Shown one piece after another: positions 1 to 9,675 of a DNA stretch of 64,000 nt. A program made the translations under genes and the position numbers. Location of the stretch: the NCBI GenBank assembly GCA_020543525.1, contig JAHYIO010000005.1, forward strand, positions 558,001 through 622,000. The letters are read 5' to 3'. The notes below the pieces were generated by a model. The model did not search any database and was not told the DNA's origin. It saw only the letters and a list, made by a program, of their open reading frames with translations. The stretch is from Coriolopsis trogii. Lineage: Eukaryota > Basidiomycota > Agaricomycetes > Polyporales > Polyporaceae. Every line of letters begins with the position of its first letter. Within the stretch, counting starts at the first letter, position 1.

Positions 1-1018
1 TGTCGGCATTCTTTGGTATGCATGAGCCAGGTCTCATCATATGGAACTGGCACACCGGCCAGATTTTAGTAGTGTGTCCACCTCCATCTCTCTGACTCAT
101 GGTCGAACTCATCATGCTCATCACGTATTTGGCAGGAATTTGTTGACACGGACATGCCGAGAGGCGCATTCGACTTCGCATTCATCTCCAACCGTGCCTT
201 TATGCTCACCATTGCCGCTGGACCTGGGTCGATCGAGCTGTTCACGTTCGCAGACGCTGAAGGTTCTAACCTCCGCCCCAGTGTCGCGAAAGCTGCAGTC
301 TTCCATCTTCCTCCGACAAAACCCGGCAGAGATCTCAACAGAGCATACACGCACGCCGGGGCTTTCGTCGCTCACCCGATGCCCGGAAAGCCGTTCGAGA
401 CTGCGCGAGACTCGCGCATACACATGTTCACGCTCCACTATGCCGCTCACGGAGGCATTTATTTCATGTTCGTGCACACCCGTTCATTCCTCTCTCTCAT
501 CCCCGCAAGCTCCGTCTCTACCGAGGAGCGCGCGCCCGTGGTAAGAGCTTGGGAGGAATGGGGACCGGATCACACGCGATTCGTTGAGTGGATGGGCCAC
601 TTTCAGTGGTTGAGGTACGTCACTGCGTGACCTGCCTCTCTCGAGTGACCGACCTGTTGTCAGGTACATACACGGCACGCGCGTTATCTTCCCACCGATG
701 CCTCAGCTGTTCAATTCGCCGGAATCGTACATGCTCCTCATGGATTTCAACGTCCACCCCAAGCGCTTGGACGATCCCGTGGACGATGCGCCCGTCCCGG
801 ACGATTGCGAGTACCATGTCATTGACAAAGAGCGCGAAGTCGTGGCCGAGAATGTCTTCCGAGAACCGGTTGTGACCAGGCTGCCGTACGCAGTGTCGAC
901 GAGGAACGTCGATGACCCTGTCCTGGGGGACTATTCAGGCTTCATGATTGACCACGAGTGGTTGATTGGGGCGGTGCGTTTCTGCTGGCAGACGAGCTCA
1001 CCTGGGGTGTTCGATTGA
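1..1018 (+). CDS. F-box family protein, 3' part (5' end outside window)
   Basis: This is the C-terminal part of the spliced F-box protein described in full for gene B. Coding blocks are 1-71 (end of an exon whose start lies left of the window), 136-614 and 664-1,018, separated by introns of 64 and 49 nt with GTGTGT...GGCAG and GTACGT...GTCAG borders. The conserved segments with EEWGP, YIHGTRV and FNVHP are present. After the HEWLIG peptide the frame runs into a short unrelated tail (AVRFCWQ...) and stops at 1,016-1,018, instead of splicing to the terminal exon that ends in VYTF. The tail is therefore probably a by-product of the repeat junction. No F-box is in this fragment. Confidence 0.75.
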
Positions 1019-1260
1019 GGCTGAGGTGAGTCTGCGAGAGCGAGAGCGAGAGAGAAGACGACGGCAAGAGAGATGGGCAGAGTTTGAGCAGGAGAGAGAG
1101 AAGGTGTGTGCGTGGCAGGGAGAGGGAAGGTGCGTGTGTGGCCGAGGGTGCTGACACAAGCCGTGCCCGATTGGCGACGGCGGCAGCGGGCGGGCGGGAT
1201 GGGCGAGTATCTCGACTAACTACAAGCATCTCCCTGATTGATCACTTGCCTCAGTAGTCT

Positions 1261-1355
1261 TGTAGGTTGTTGATTCTCTTGTGGGTTGTTTGTTCTCTTA
1301 CAGGTCGTTCGTTCTCTTACAGGTTGTTTGTTCTCTTACAGGTTGTTCATTCTCC
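1261..1355. repeat. 19-bp minisatellite, 5 copies
   Basis: Five consecutive 19-mers, consensus tacaggttgtttgttctct, start at 1,261, 1,280, 1,299, 1,318 and 1,337. The first two and the last are diverged. The same array recurs at 9,918-10,012 in unit 2. It lies about 240 bp downstream of the F-box fragment stop. Confidence 0.9.
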
Positions 1356-2270
1356 TTGTACTCCATCTGTCTTATGGTGTTCTAGTCAATGAGCACGGCC
1401 TCATATCCTCCCCACCCCAGGTGGTTTGGACTTAGAGGCTGGTCCACCGCCGGTCTGCGCCGTCTTCGAGGTGGGTGCTGTGATGCAGGCCAGCATATGT
1501 TATAGAAATACATTCTGTAGTAAATAGCACGTAGATACTTCCTGTAGCAAATGAGGCAGTTGCAAGTGTCGAGTTGACCTGGGCGCCAATGGGCCTGTAG
1601 CCGACGGCATTCGCGTCCCACACCGCTGACACGACTCACACGATGCCCACCGCACATTCGACACTGGCTATCTCGGCTGAATCTACGGAGCTCCGAGACC
1701 CTGAATCTCACCGGCTGGGACACCAACACCCGGAGCCGAGTCTTCTACCGATGCCAGATCACACCCGCCCGTCAACTCCCGCCTACTTGCACACCAGCAT
1801 CCACTTCAAGTTGCTACTAGAGCCTCTATAACGAGTGCATGCTACGATTCCGGTGCTACCCTCTCTGTGATTGAGTTGCCTGCTGCCACAAACAAGACGC
1901 AAGCGAACTTCATCTCCATGAAGTGGTGGCTCCTGACTCTTGAGCCTGTTGGCTGCACGGTAAGTAGACTACGGGTGCGCATTGGCACTCACAAATGAGA
2001 CGCAAGTGAACACTATTTTGGACGTGGCTCTTTGTGGAAACCTGCGCACTTGGACTGTGAGAGGAGCACTCTAGGCTTCATAAGAAGACCACCTAGGAGA
2101 CGTCTGGGCTCGTGGGGAGACCTCCTGGTAGACGTGTCATAGACTCGCTCAATGATACAGGTATGTGCAATCATAACAGATGGAGACAACAAACACAGCA
2201 CTGCACTAGTCAGGAGGGCAGCATCTCAATGACTTGCATGACGGGACAGAGTAGTAGCAGGGGAGAATCC

Positions 2271-2980
2271 TCACTTGTGCTTGTTACCGTGGAGGCATGC
2301 AGATCTTTGAAAAGACTCTGCTCAATAAAATCATTGGGTGCGAGTTTCACATCCACAGGTGTGGTTCCAAAAATGGCCAGATATTGGAAAAGCATAGAGT
2401 ACAAATGTACGCACCTGGTCTGCATATGCAGCAAGACTTGTGGGTGAGTTGTAGTCTACATTCGCAGCTTGACACTGGCAGCAATGTACAATGCTTGACC
2501 CTCCACCTTGTGCTTTGTCTCCGTGGTGGCATGTAGATCTTTGTCAGGCCGCTACTCACAGTGATGATCATGTGGAAGCTCACTAGGGAAAAACGTGGGT
2601 CTGCCAGACCCGTGCGGGTATTGATACCCGTACCCGTATGGGTACGGGTGTGGGTACCTCTCGGCCGACCCTTACAAAAACCCGTACCCATGCGGGTATG
2701 GGTTTCATTCCCCCCTCCAGGCGTTTAAGCCTTTTGTTAATGAGTTCTGAGGGCATATGTACAGGTCAAACCCGTGAACCCGTGGTTGTGTTTGGTACCC
2801 ATGAGAAACCCATACCCAATCTGCGGGTATGGGTTTTTCATGAGTACGGGTACGGGTCTTGACCTGGACACCCACGGGTATACCCACGCCAGTCCCTAAA
2901 GCTCGCACCTTGTGCATCACATATGACACCACAGGGAGAGCCTTGTACTTCATCTCTGTGGTGGTATGCAGATCTGCCTG
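2271..2980. repeat. Three dispersed ~38-bp diverged repeats
   Basis: Segments ending in the motif tgg-gg-atg-agatct occur at about 2,271-2,309, 2,507-2,543 and 2,940-2,978. They share an upstream cttgt-ctt stretch, then ccgtgg(a/t)ggcatg(c/t)agatct, with a few mismatches each. Spacing is irregular (about 235 and 435 bp), so this is not a simple tandem array. Copies recur 8,657 bp downstream. Confidence 0.6.
2604..2900. repeat. GGGTAC-rich palindromic cluster
   Basis: Many copies of ggtacggg/cccgtacc and ggtatggg occur in both orientations. At 2,626-2,649 two perfect 10-bp arms (acccgtaccc and its complement) flank the 4-base loop gtat, so the DNA can form a hairpin. Related motifs reappear at about 8,219-8,300 inside intron 2 of F-box gene A, and again 8,657 bp downstream in unit 2 and gene B. 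The pattern resembles subterminal repeats of a DNA transposon; this assignment is an inference, and I see no paired transposon ends. Confidence 0.7.
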
Positions 2981-3429
2981 GTAATGTTCGTATTCTCACT
3001 TTCGGGAGGGCGCAGGCAGGAGGACAGGGATGAGGGGGCAGCGGGAGAAGATGGAGGATCAGACCATGCATGGCTCCATGGCTGATGAGTCTATCATGTT
3101 TGCAATTGTTGTGCACAAGTTTGGCAAGATGTATGTCAAGTGCAATATGACGATGCTCTGCTGTTGTTTTCCACATGCCCACATAAATTATCCTGCACTG
3201 CACAGTCATCAATTGCATATGTAATGAATACAGTATTTTTATTGGAACAGATCAATGCAAGACTCGGGTGCAAGCAGGCTAACATAAAGTAAAGGTTTCA
3301 ATGTGTGAATGCTGCTCGGTATCCTTGGCGCTGACATCCTGAACATTCTCAGGAGTGATACTTTGTATTATATGCAGCTGCTTCCACCTGCCTACACTCA
3401 TAATTTGGCTGCTCATGACCCACATAAAT

Positions 3430-3640
3430 AGGCTGTTCATCCAGTCAGAATACATACCTCCCGTGCCCATCCATGTGCAGATACAAGGAGCATTACAACC
3501 TCAGGACGTCAGTGTCAGGTCTCCAGCCACATTGTCTCGTCCAGGGAGATGGAGAAGGTGTTGAGATGTGGAGCCATATTACTGTGATGCTGGTCTCATC
3601 ACCGCCCACACCCTCTTCTGGAAGAGTTATTAGAGCTGAT
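3430..3640 (+). mobile_element. KDZ-type transposase relic
   Basis: The reading frame at 3,473-3,697 contains the string YKEHYNL followed about 20 residues later by GDGEGVEMWSHI. In KDZ (Kyakuja-Dileera-Zisupton) transposases of basidiomycetes a segment of the form HGH-xx-HYNLRYS is followed by a DGEGVE(R)-x-WS signature, so order and spacing fit. The surrounding frames are closed by stops, and no full transposase can be assembled from flanking DNA. It is a fragment, not an active element. The identity rests on motif resemblance only. Confidence 0.5.
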
Positions 3641-4849
3641 GTCAAAACAATAGACCCCTTGTCGACTTTATTCACACAAAGGGCGCATGATCAGTAACAG
3701 TTGGCTGGCATCGGGCAGCCCATTCTGAGGCTTCGCGGATGTTGCAGCCACTGCTCTACTCTCAACAAGCCGCCGATGCCGATGTCAAATTCCCTGTCGC
3801 TTCCTGCTAAATATCGGGTCCGCTGTGTGTGAAAGAAATCCAAGAGGAGTCTAACATTTTGACAATAGCTGTAATACTATTGTGATGGCCATGCAGACTG
3901 AGAAGATGGACAGCGGACCTTGATCAAAGTCTGAAACTCACCTGCTCACAGAGAAGCAGGGTTGCAGACGGAGCTTTCCAGCAAACAGAAGTACATGGAC
4001 AACACGTACAACAAGCGAAGCGAGTTGAGTGCAAATCGAAGCCTTCAGGCCCATGTGTCAGGGCGCCAGGCGGAGCCCGTGTTTCTGTTGCAATATGTGG
4101 GATAGCACAGGGCCTCCTGGGACGCTCTGAGCTCTGGAAACTTGAACATCTGCCCAGTCAGGCTACATCCCTCCCGTGCCCATCTGTGCGCGCAGACAAG
4201 GCACAATACGACCGGTGGCAGGTCTACATCCATCGCATCGTTGTGGCGGAGAAGAGCACAGCCCTCCGTGCCAGGGCAGTGTCAGTAGTCTCATTGGCGA
4301 TTGCTTCTGCGAGCGAGCACGTCGCAGCACTGATCGCCGTGCCGTTCGAGACAGAGAAGTCACTCCGCTTGCTTGAGCCGTCCTGCTCACTGGTTCAATT
4401 TGAGTAGCGATGTCAGCGGAGACCCTGCATGTGCGAATGCGGCAGGTCATGCTGTTTGCAAGCGGGCCACCCACCCGTGTCCGTAAGTCCGCCGCTTGTA
4501 ACTCTCAACTCTGGCCTCGTCCATTCTCAAGACAGTCCCTGCAATGAAATGAGCATCCGGGATGGAAGTCGCCACAGACAGTGCAGCGAGGAGATCCGGG
4601 TGACGACAGACAGGGCTCTCCGCTGATCGAGACCAGGGAACGCACGCACGTCGCGCGCGCCGAACGTCACCGAGCGTACCGACATGCCGGGAGAAGATGT
4701 ACTCGCGTGCACCACCGACTTCTTGCGGTACCCGCAGTCAGGGTACCGAACGTCTGCTCGCGTGAAAATCAATACTCCGAGAGGGTAGATACTCATGGGG
4801 TCAGACAACGGACGCGCGTGAATTATCCAGGTTCTCGGGACCCCTCTAC

Positions 4850-5007
4850 GTGAACGGGTTCCGCCTCGAGAGCGAGTACTCCTCGAACTCGGCGGGGACG
4901 TTCCGGGTCTCGAGACATTCCTCGAGGAGCGAGTAGACTGTGTCCGGTGCGGATCCGGTCTGCGCATGGCCGCATAGTACACCAAAGGCGAGGTCAGCGA
5001 AGCGACC
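4850..5007 (-). other. Coding-like minus-strand block (unassigned exon)
   Basis: On the minus strand a 52-codon segment begins after a good acceptor (gctcag) at 5,008-5,013 and ends at a GTAGAG donor at 4,849-4,844. It reads GRFADLAFGVLCGHAQ... and ends in SRRNPF; third positions are strongly G/C, as in the expressed genes of this window. I do not recognise the family. Nearby minus-strand pieces at about 4,685-4,730 (GGAREYIFSRHV) and 5,277-5,546 could be further exons, but I cannot connect them into one frame. It may be a gene remnant; the copy in unit 2 is at 13,507-13,664. Confidence 0.35.
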
Positions 5008-7167
5008 CTGAGCGTGCGAGGCCTCTCACATCCCGCTTCCCAATGTGAGCTGGAGCGGGCTGTCATCGGTCGTGCAAGCGGCGGCGCCCCGGGAGGAGTA
5101 GAGATGAGTCGACCCTGTGGCAAGACGTAAGTTGCAACACGACTGAACGGGAATAGACCGCGTACCGTGGAGAAGGAGCGGACTAGGTCATTGGATGCTT
5201 AGCGGCGCGCGGGGGTGAATGCGCTTGCAGCCGGGCGTCGGCCTGGGAGGTGCGTAAGCGAGGCTTGGGAGCGCACTTAAGAGCTGAGCTTGCCCCCAGA
5301 ACAAACATGTTCTACCGCACGGTCTTTCCCTTTCTGTCTTTGCGCTCTCTCTAGAGTCCACCATGCCATGTGTCGTCCCGCAGCGGAGCAGTGCTTATGA
5401 ACCACAGCCGTCTTGCTCGTCTCCTCCGACACATCCATCAGGGCAACACCCTTTGACCGCTCGTGGTACGTCGCGAAAGCATCCATCGTGTCCGAGCCTG
5501 CTTGACCAGAGTCCAGCCCGTCGAGTACTTGACAAGCACTGAGCAAGGTCAGCGGTCAGCACATCCCGGTAAGCATTTTATTTGTACCCGTGAGACTGCC
5601 GTGCTCACCATGTCCTGCTTCGTCGTTGAACTGCCATCCCCGGGCCAAGGCTTGCCTCCCGGTCGCCGCTTTCGCGCAGTCTGCAGGGTGGTCCCGGGGT
5701 GAGTATTTGATCTCCATGCCCGAGAACGATGTGCTCACGAATCCCGGTCTCTTCGTCACCTTAGCCGTCTCTCACGCGTGACCATGACGAAACCTACCGT
5801 TGACGTCGAGCACCGTCGCTCGTGGGCAGCGCTCATGAGGAAGTCCGAGCTCCAGAGCGACACACATGAGCGCTGCCGAGCTGCCGCCGTATTCCGCCAC
5901 CCGCTGATGACGCGCGGTTCGTCTCGACGTGCGTGAGCTCACGCGACAGGAAGACGGAGACGAGGAGGCCGTGCGGGTGGGACGTTGGATGAAGATGATG
6001 GCGGCGCGACAACCGGGAGCGCGAGGGTTGAAAGTCCAATATGGACGTAGATACTTGCCCATGTACACTAGTGCGTTTTTTGGAAGCTGAGACATGAACT
6101 TGGCAGACGAGTGGATCGCCTTCGGGCGATAGGCTGGGAGTTGCGGCGACACCCGAGAACGTGAAGTACATTGGCTTGTGCACCCGGGGTGATACTGAGC
6201 CTGCAAATTGTGTGGTGAGTGCTCCAACGTTGTAGGTGAAAAAGATGTGCTCACGATGCATGTGCTCATGCTCGCACCGTCCCGGCAATGCCGCCGGTTG
6301 CCGCTCTCGCCTGAGCATCGTGAACCGACAGCGGGAGGTGGTGGGCGATACAATCTGCCATTGATATGTCGTCGACAGAATACAATGTATGTACGGGATG
6401 AATCGTAAACTATAGTCCATCAGATGTCTTGGCAAATGCTGCCGAGGGACGTCAAGTGCTCGCGGAATATGAGGGGTGACGGTGAGCGCAGTACCGGGTC
6501 ACAGAGTCACGAAGTGATACTCACCAAATGTGCGAGGCGGCAGCGACGGCGACGGTGCAGAGAGCAAGAAGCAGCGCATAAGAGGATGGACGGTGTGAAG
6601 ATGAAGAGGAGGATGTGGCCCATGAGACAGCTTGATGATCTTCACGATGAACTCACGCGCCGGCCGGGGGACCGCGGCCGTACCATCTGCCCACAGAGGA
6701 CGCGCGGTTTGTCTCTTCGTGCTTGAACTCCGGGTGGAAGAAAGACCGAGATGAGGACCTTGTGGGTGGCATGCTGCGCGAAGATGGTGGGGACGACGCA
6801 GAAAACGGCGTGCGCGTTCGTGAGTGGAAAGAGGAGATGGAGACTGACCATGTACACGTTCTCGCCGTGAGTCGCGAGCATGAGGCCGTTCGTGGTGAGA
6901 CCTGAGAACGTGAAGTACATGAGCTCGCACCACGCTTGGAATCAGTCGAGGCGCGTTGGAGACACTCACATGGGTATGATGAGACTCGCGTCCGCTTCGT
7001 TGATCAGAACGGCTTCCGGAGGGGCGGCACAGCGGAAAGCCCATGCGAGCCCATGCGCTGGTTGCAGAACTCTTGCAAGGGATTCGGAGCGGGCGTTGCA
7101 GAGTGGGTGTGTGGAGAAGCGCTTGAGGCAAGAGGCGAGCGAGTGCGGGACTTGGTAAGGGCGAGAG

Positions 7168-7197
7168 AGGCAGAGGCAGAGGCAGAGGCAGAGGCAG
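7168..7197. repeat. AGGCAG hexanucleotide tract
   Basis: Five perfect aggcag units. In the plus frame they would encode alternating Glu-Ala, in the minus frame Leu-Pro; neither frame belongs to a gene I can support. The copy in unit 2 is at 15,825-15,854. Confidence 0.9.
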
Positions 7198-7490
7198 AGC
7201 GAGCAGAAGTGCAGGGAAGCCGTCCGAAGCGCGTCCCGAGGCCGACGTGGAGCGAGACCGGTCATGTTTCGAGGATCGTGGTGAGTTTGGCAAGACGTGG
7301 GTGGGTGTCGTTCGAGCTCAGAGTCTTCTTTGTGGATTGCGTCACAGCCAACCTTACTGTAGGGGCTCGAAAGCGGACTTCTCATCGTGAGACGAGTTTT
7401 CCGATTGTGCTTGGGCTGAACCTGAGGCCTGAGCCTCTCTTCAGCTTGAACTTCGCCATCATCACACTCATCATTCCTGAACCGACATCG

Positions 7491-9675
7491 ATGCACTTCC
7501 AGCTGCTAGACTTGCCGCAGGAAATCATCTTTGAAGTGTTGCGGAGACTGGAGTCGAAAGATTTGCTGCGGTGCAGGCTCGTGAGTAATCACGCGTGTCA
7601 ATTCCTGACTCTAGTTCACGGTTAGCCAGGTGTGCTCGTCGCTGCGCGACCTTACGAAGCAGTCTCTGGAACTCCAATACCATGTCGAACTAGCCGCGGA
7701 TGGCTTGGTCGACGGTGTGGACTGTGCCCTATCAACATCGCAGCGCCTTACGCTTCTTCTTCAGCGCCGTGCACAGTGGCGTTACCTCGACTGGTCCGGG
7801 ATTCACCGTCTCAAAGCCCCAGAACTATGCCAGGCATACGAGCTGGTTGGCGGCGTGTTCGCCTTATCTAAAGACAACAACAATATCTTCGCCCCCGGGT
7901 CGTCCCACCTCGCGCTCACATGGCTTCCGACTCGCGACACTCCTGCGGCGACAATCGAAAGGGAGGACCTGGGAATGACAATACGTGACTTCGCCATTGA
8001 TCCTTCGCAGGACCTCATGGCCTTGGTGGTTTCTCATGGTGTTGATGGGTGCGTCTCTCATTCACTGTAGCTATCCCTAAACGAGCTCCACACACCCTCG
8101 GTCTTGACATCTCTCAAACTCTCAGACCTTGAGGCCCTGACGATCGAGACAGATTGCATCCGGACTTGCCTCAATAGCCGCCGGATCTGGCTATTGCGTC
8201 TTCGTATGCGCACCCGTCTGGCTACCCGTACGAAAACCCGTGCCCGCACGTACCCGTACCTGTGAGTTGTGTGTCCAGGTAGGAGTGGATACGGGTTCTG
8301 GTATAGGTAGAAAGAACAGGGGCATGCACGGAGACGCAATACCCATGCTCAGCGGTTATTGAGGCACTTCTGAACGCGATCTGTACGTGGGCACGGGTTC
8401 TTCGCGGGTAGCCTCCTCCGACCGTACACCTCTCACGCTTACCTCACCTGTGCTATACCCTAGGACTCTCTGTGCTTCCGTTTGAGGTTGATACCAGTTG
8501 CACAATCAGTGCTAACAACCGTTTTCTGACAGATTCGCCATACATCTACGAACACTGAGCGAAAACAAGCCTCATCCACGGGCGAAGTCACAGGAGCTCC
8601 GAGCAACCGTCCCATTCGTTGGTTCGAGCTCTTTCTTCCAAATCGCCGATGACGTCGTGTCGGCATTCTTTGGTATGCATGAGCCAGGTCTCATCATATG
8701 GAACTGGCACACCGGCCAGATTTTAGTAGTGTGTCCACCTCCATCTCTCTGACTCATGGTCGAACTCATCATGCTCATCACGTATTTGGCAGGAATTTGT
8801 TGACACGGACATGCCGAGAGGCGCATTCGACTTCGCATTCATCTCCAACCGTGCCTTTATGCTCACCATTGCCGCTGGACCTGGGTCGATCGAGCTGTTC
8901 ACGTTCGCAGACGCTGAAGGTTCTAACCTCCGCCCCAGTGTCGCGAAAGCTGCAGTCTTCCATCTTCCTCCGACAAAACCCGGCAGAGATCTCAACAGAG
9001 CATACACGCACGCCGGGGCTTTCGTCGCTCACCCGATGCCCGGAAAGCCGTTCGAGACTGCGCGAGACTCGCGCATACACATGTTCACGCTCCACTATGC
9101 CGCTCACGGAGGCATTTATTTCATGTTCGTGCACACCCGTTCATTCCTCTCTCTCATCCCCGCAAGCTCCGTCTCTACCGAGGAGCGCGCGCCCGTGGTA
9201 AGAGCTTGGGAGGAATGGGGACCGGATCACACGCGATTCGTTGAGTGGATGGGCCACTTTCAGTGGTTGAGGTACGTCACTGCGTGACCTGCCTCTCTCG
9301 AGTGACCGACCTGTTGTCAGGTACATACACGGCACGCGCGTTATCTTCCCACCGATGCCTCAGCTGTTCAATTCGCCGGAATCGTACATGCTCCTCATGG
9401 ATTTCAACGTCCACCCCAAGCGCTTGGACGATCCCGTGGACGATGCGCCCGTCCCGGACGATTGCGAGTACCATGTCATTGACAAAGAGCGCGAAGTCGT
9501 GGCCGAGAATGTCTTCCGAGAACCGGTTGTGACCAGGCTGCCGTACGCAGTGTCGACGAGGAACGTCGATGACCCTGTCCTGGGGGACTATTCAGGCTTC
9601 ATGATTGACCACGAGTGGTTGATTGGGGCGGTGCGTTTCTGCTGGCAGACGAGCTCACCTGGGGTGTTCGATTGA
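7491..9675 (+). CDS. F-box protein, gene A (altered C-terminus)
   Basis: An F-box protein would recruit a target to an SCF (Skp1-cullin) ubiquitin ligase. The ATG at 7,491 opens with an F-box (LLDLPQEIIFEVLRRL, residues about 5-20). Exons by frame and consensus: 7,491-7,580, 7,630-8,048, 8,533-8,728, 8,793-9,271 and 9,321-9,675; about 512 residues. After the F-box comes a long region with the family markers DPSQDL, IIWNWHTGQ, EEWGP and FNVHP, probably a beta-propeller-like substrate-binding part (inference). Intron 2 is 484 nt, long for this genome, and carries GGGTAC repeats. The protein is identical to gene B until HEWLIG, then ends in a 13-residue unrelated tail instead of the DVYTF terminus, because the gene crosses the repeat junction. 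Whether it is functional is open. Confidence 0.75.

Larger units (their letters stand above)
1019..7490. other. Repeat-unit spacer, no confirmed gene
   Basis: This 6.5-kb stretch separates the F-box fragment from F-box gene A. It holds a purine-rich tract (1,020-1,200), a 19-bp minisatellite, GGGTAC palindromes, a KDZ transposase relic, a coding-like block on the minus strand (4,850-5,007), several diverged short repeats and an AGGCAG hexamer tract. Open frames up to 264 codons exist at 5,772-7,293 but are low in complexity or overlap one another in all frames, so I do not call them genes. The stretch looks like decayed mobile-element and gene fragments. Confidence 0.6.

Noticed and set aside
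2604..2900. GGGTAC repeats as telomere-like or interstitial telomeric DNA
   Set aside because: The fungal telomere unit is TTAGGG; the motif here is palindromic and in both orientations, unlike telomeric arrays.
4480..4590. Cys-rich minus-strand peptide (CTVCGDFHPGC...) that could be a zinc finger near a KDZ relic
   Set aside because: The frame depends on an uncertain acceptor and the Cys spacing matches no finger I know.
6000..6920. Two similar minus-strand segments beginning MYFTFSG (about 6,172 and 6,920), possibly DUF6534-like
   Set aside because: DNA similarity between the two blocks is visible, but frames shift between them and likeness to the DUF6534 C-terminus is weak; not enough for a call.
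6499..7293. 264-codon minus-strand frame in the repeat unit
   Set aside because: Much of it is Leu-Pro and Ser/Arg low complexity from the AGGCAG tract; all three frames are partly open, and no splice-consistent gene emerges.
6936..7625. 229-codon plus frame running into the first exon of F-box gene A as a longer N-terminus
   Set aside because: The upstream part is low complexity (Glu-Ala run) and the F-box starts normally four residues after ATG 7,491; the paralogue D also starts just before its F-box.
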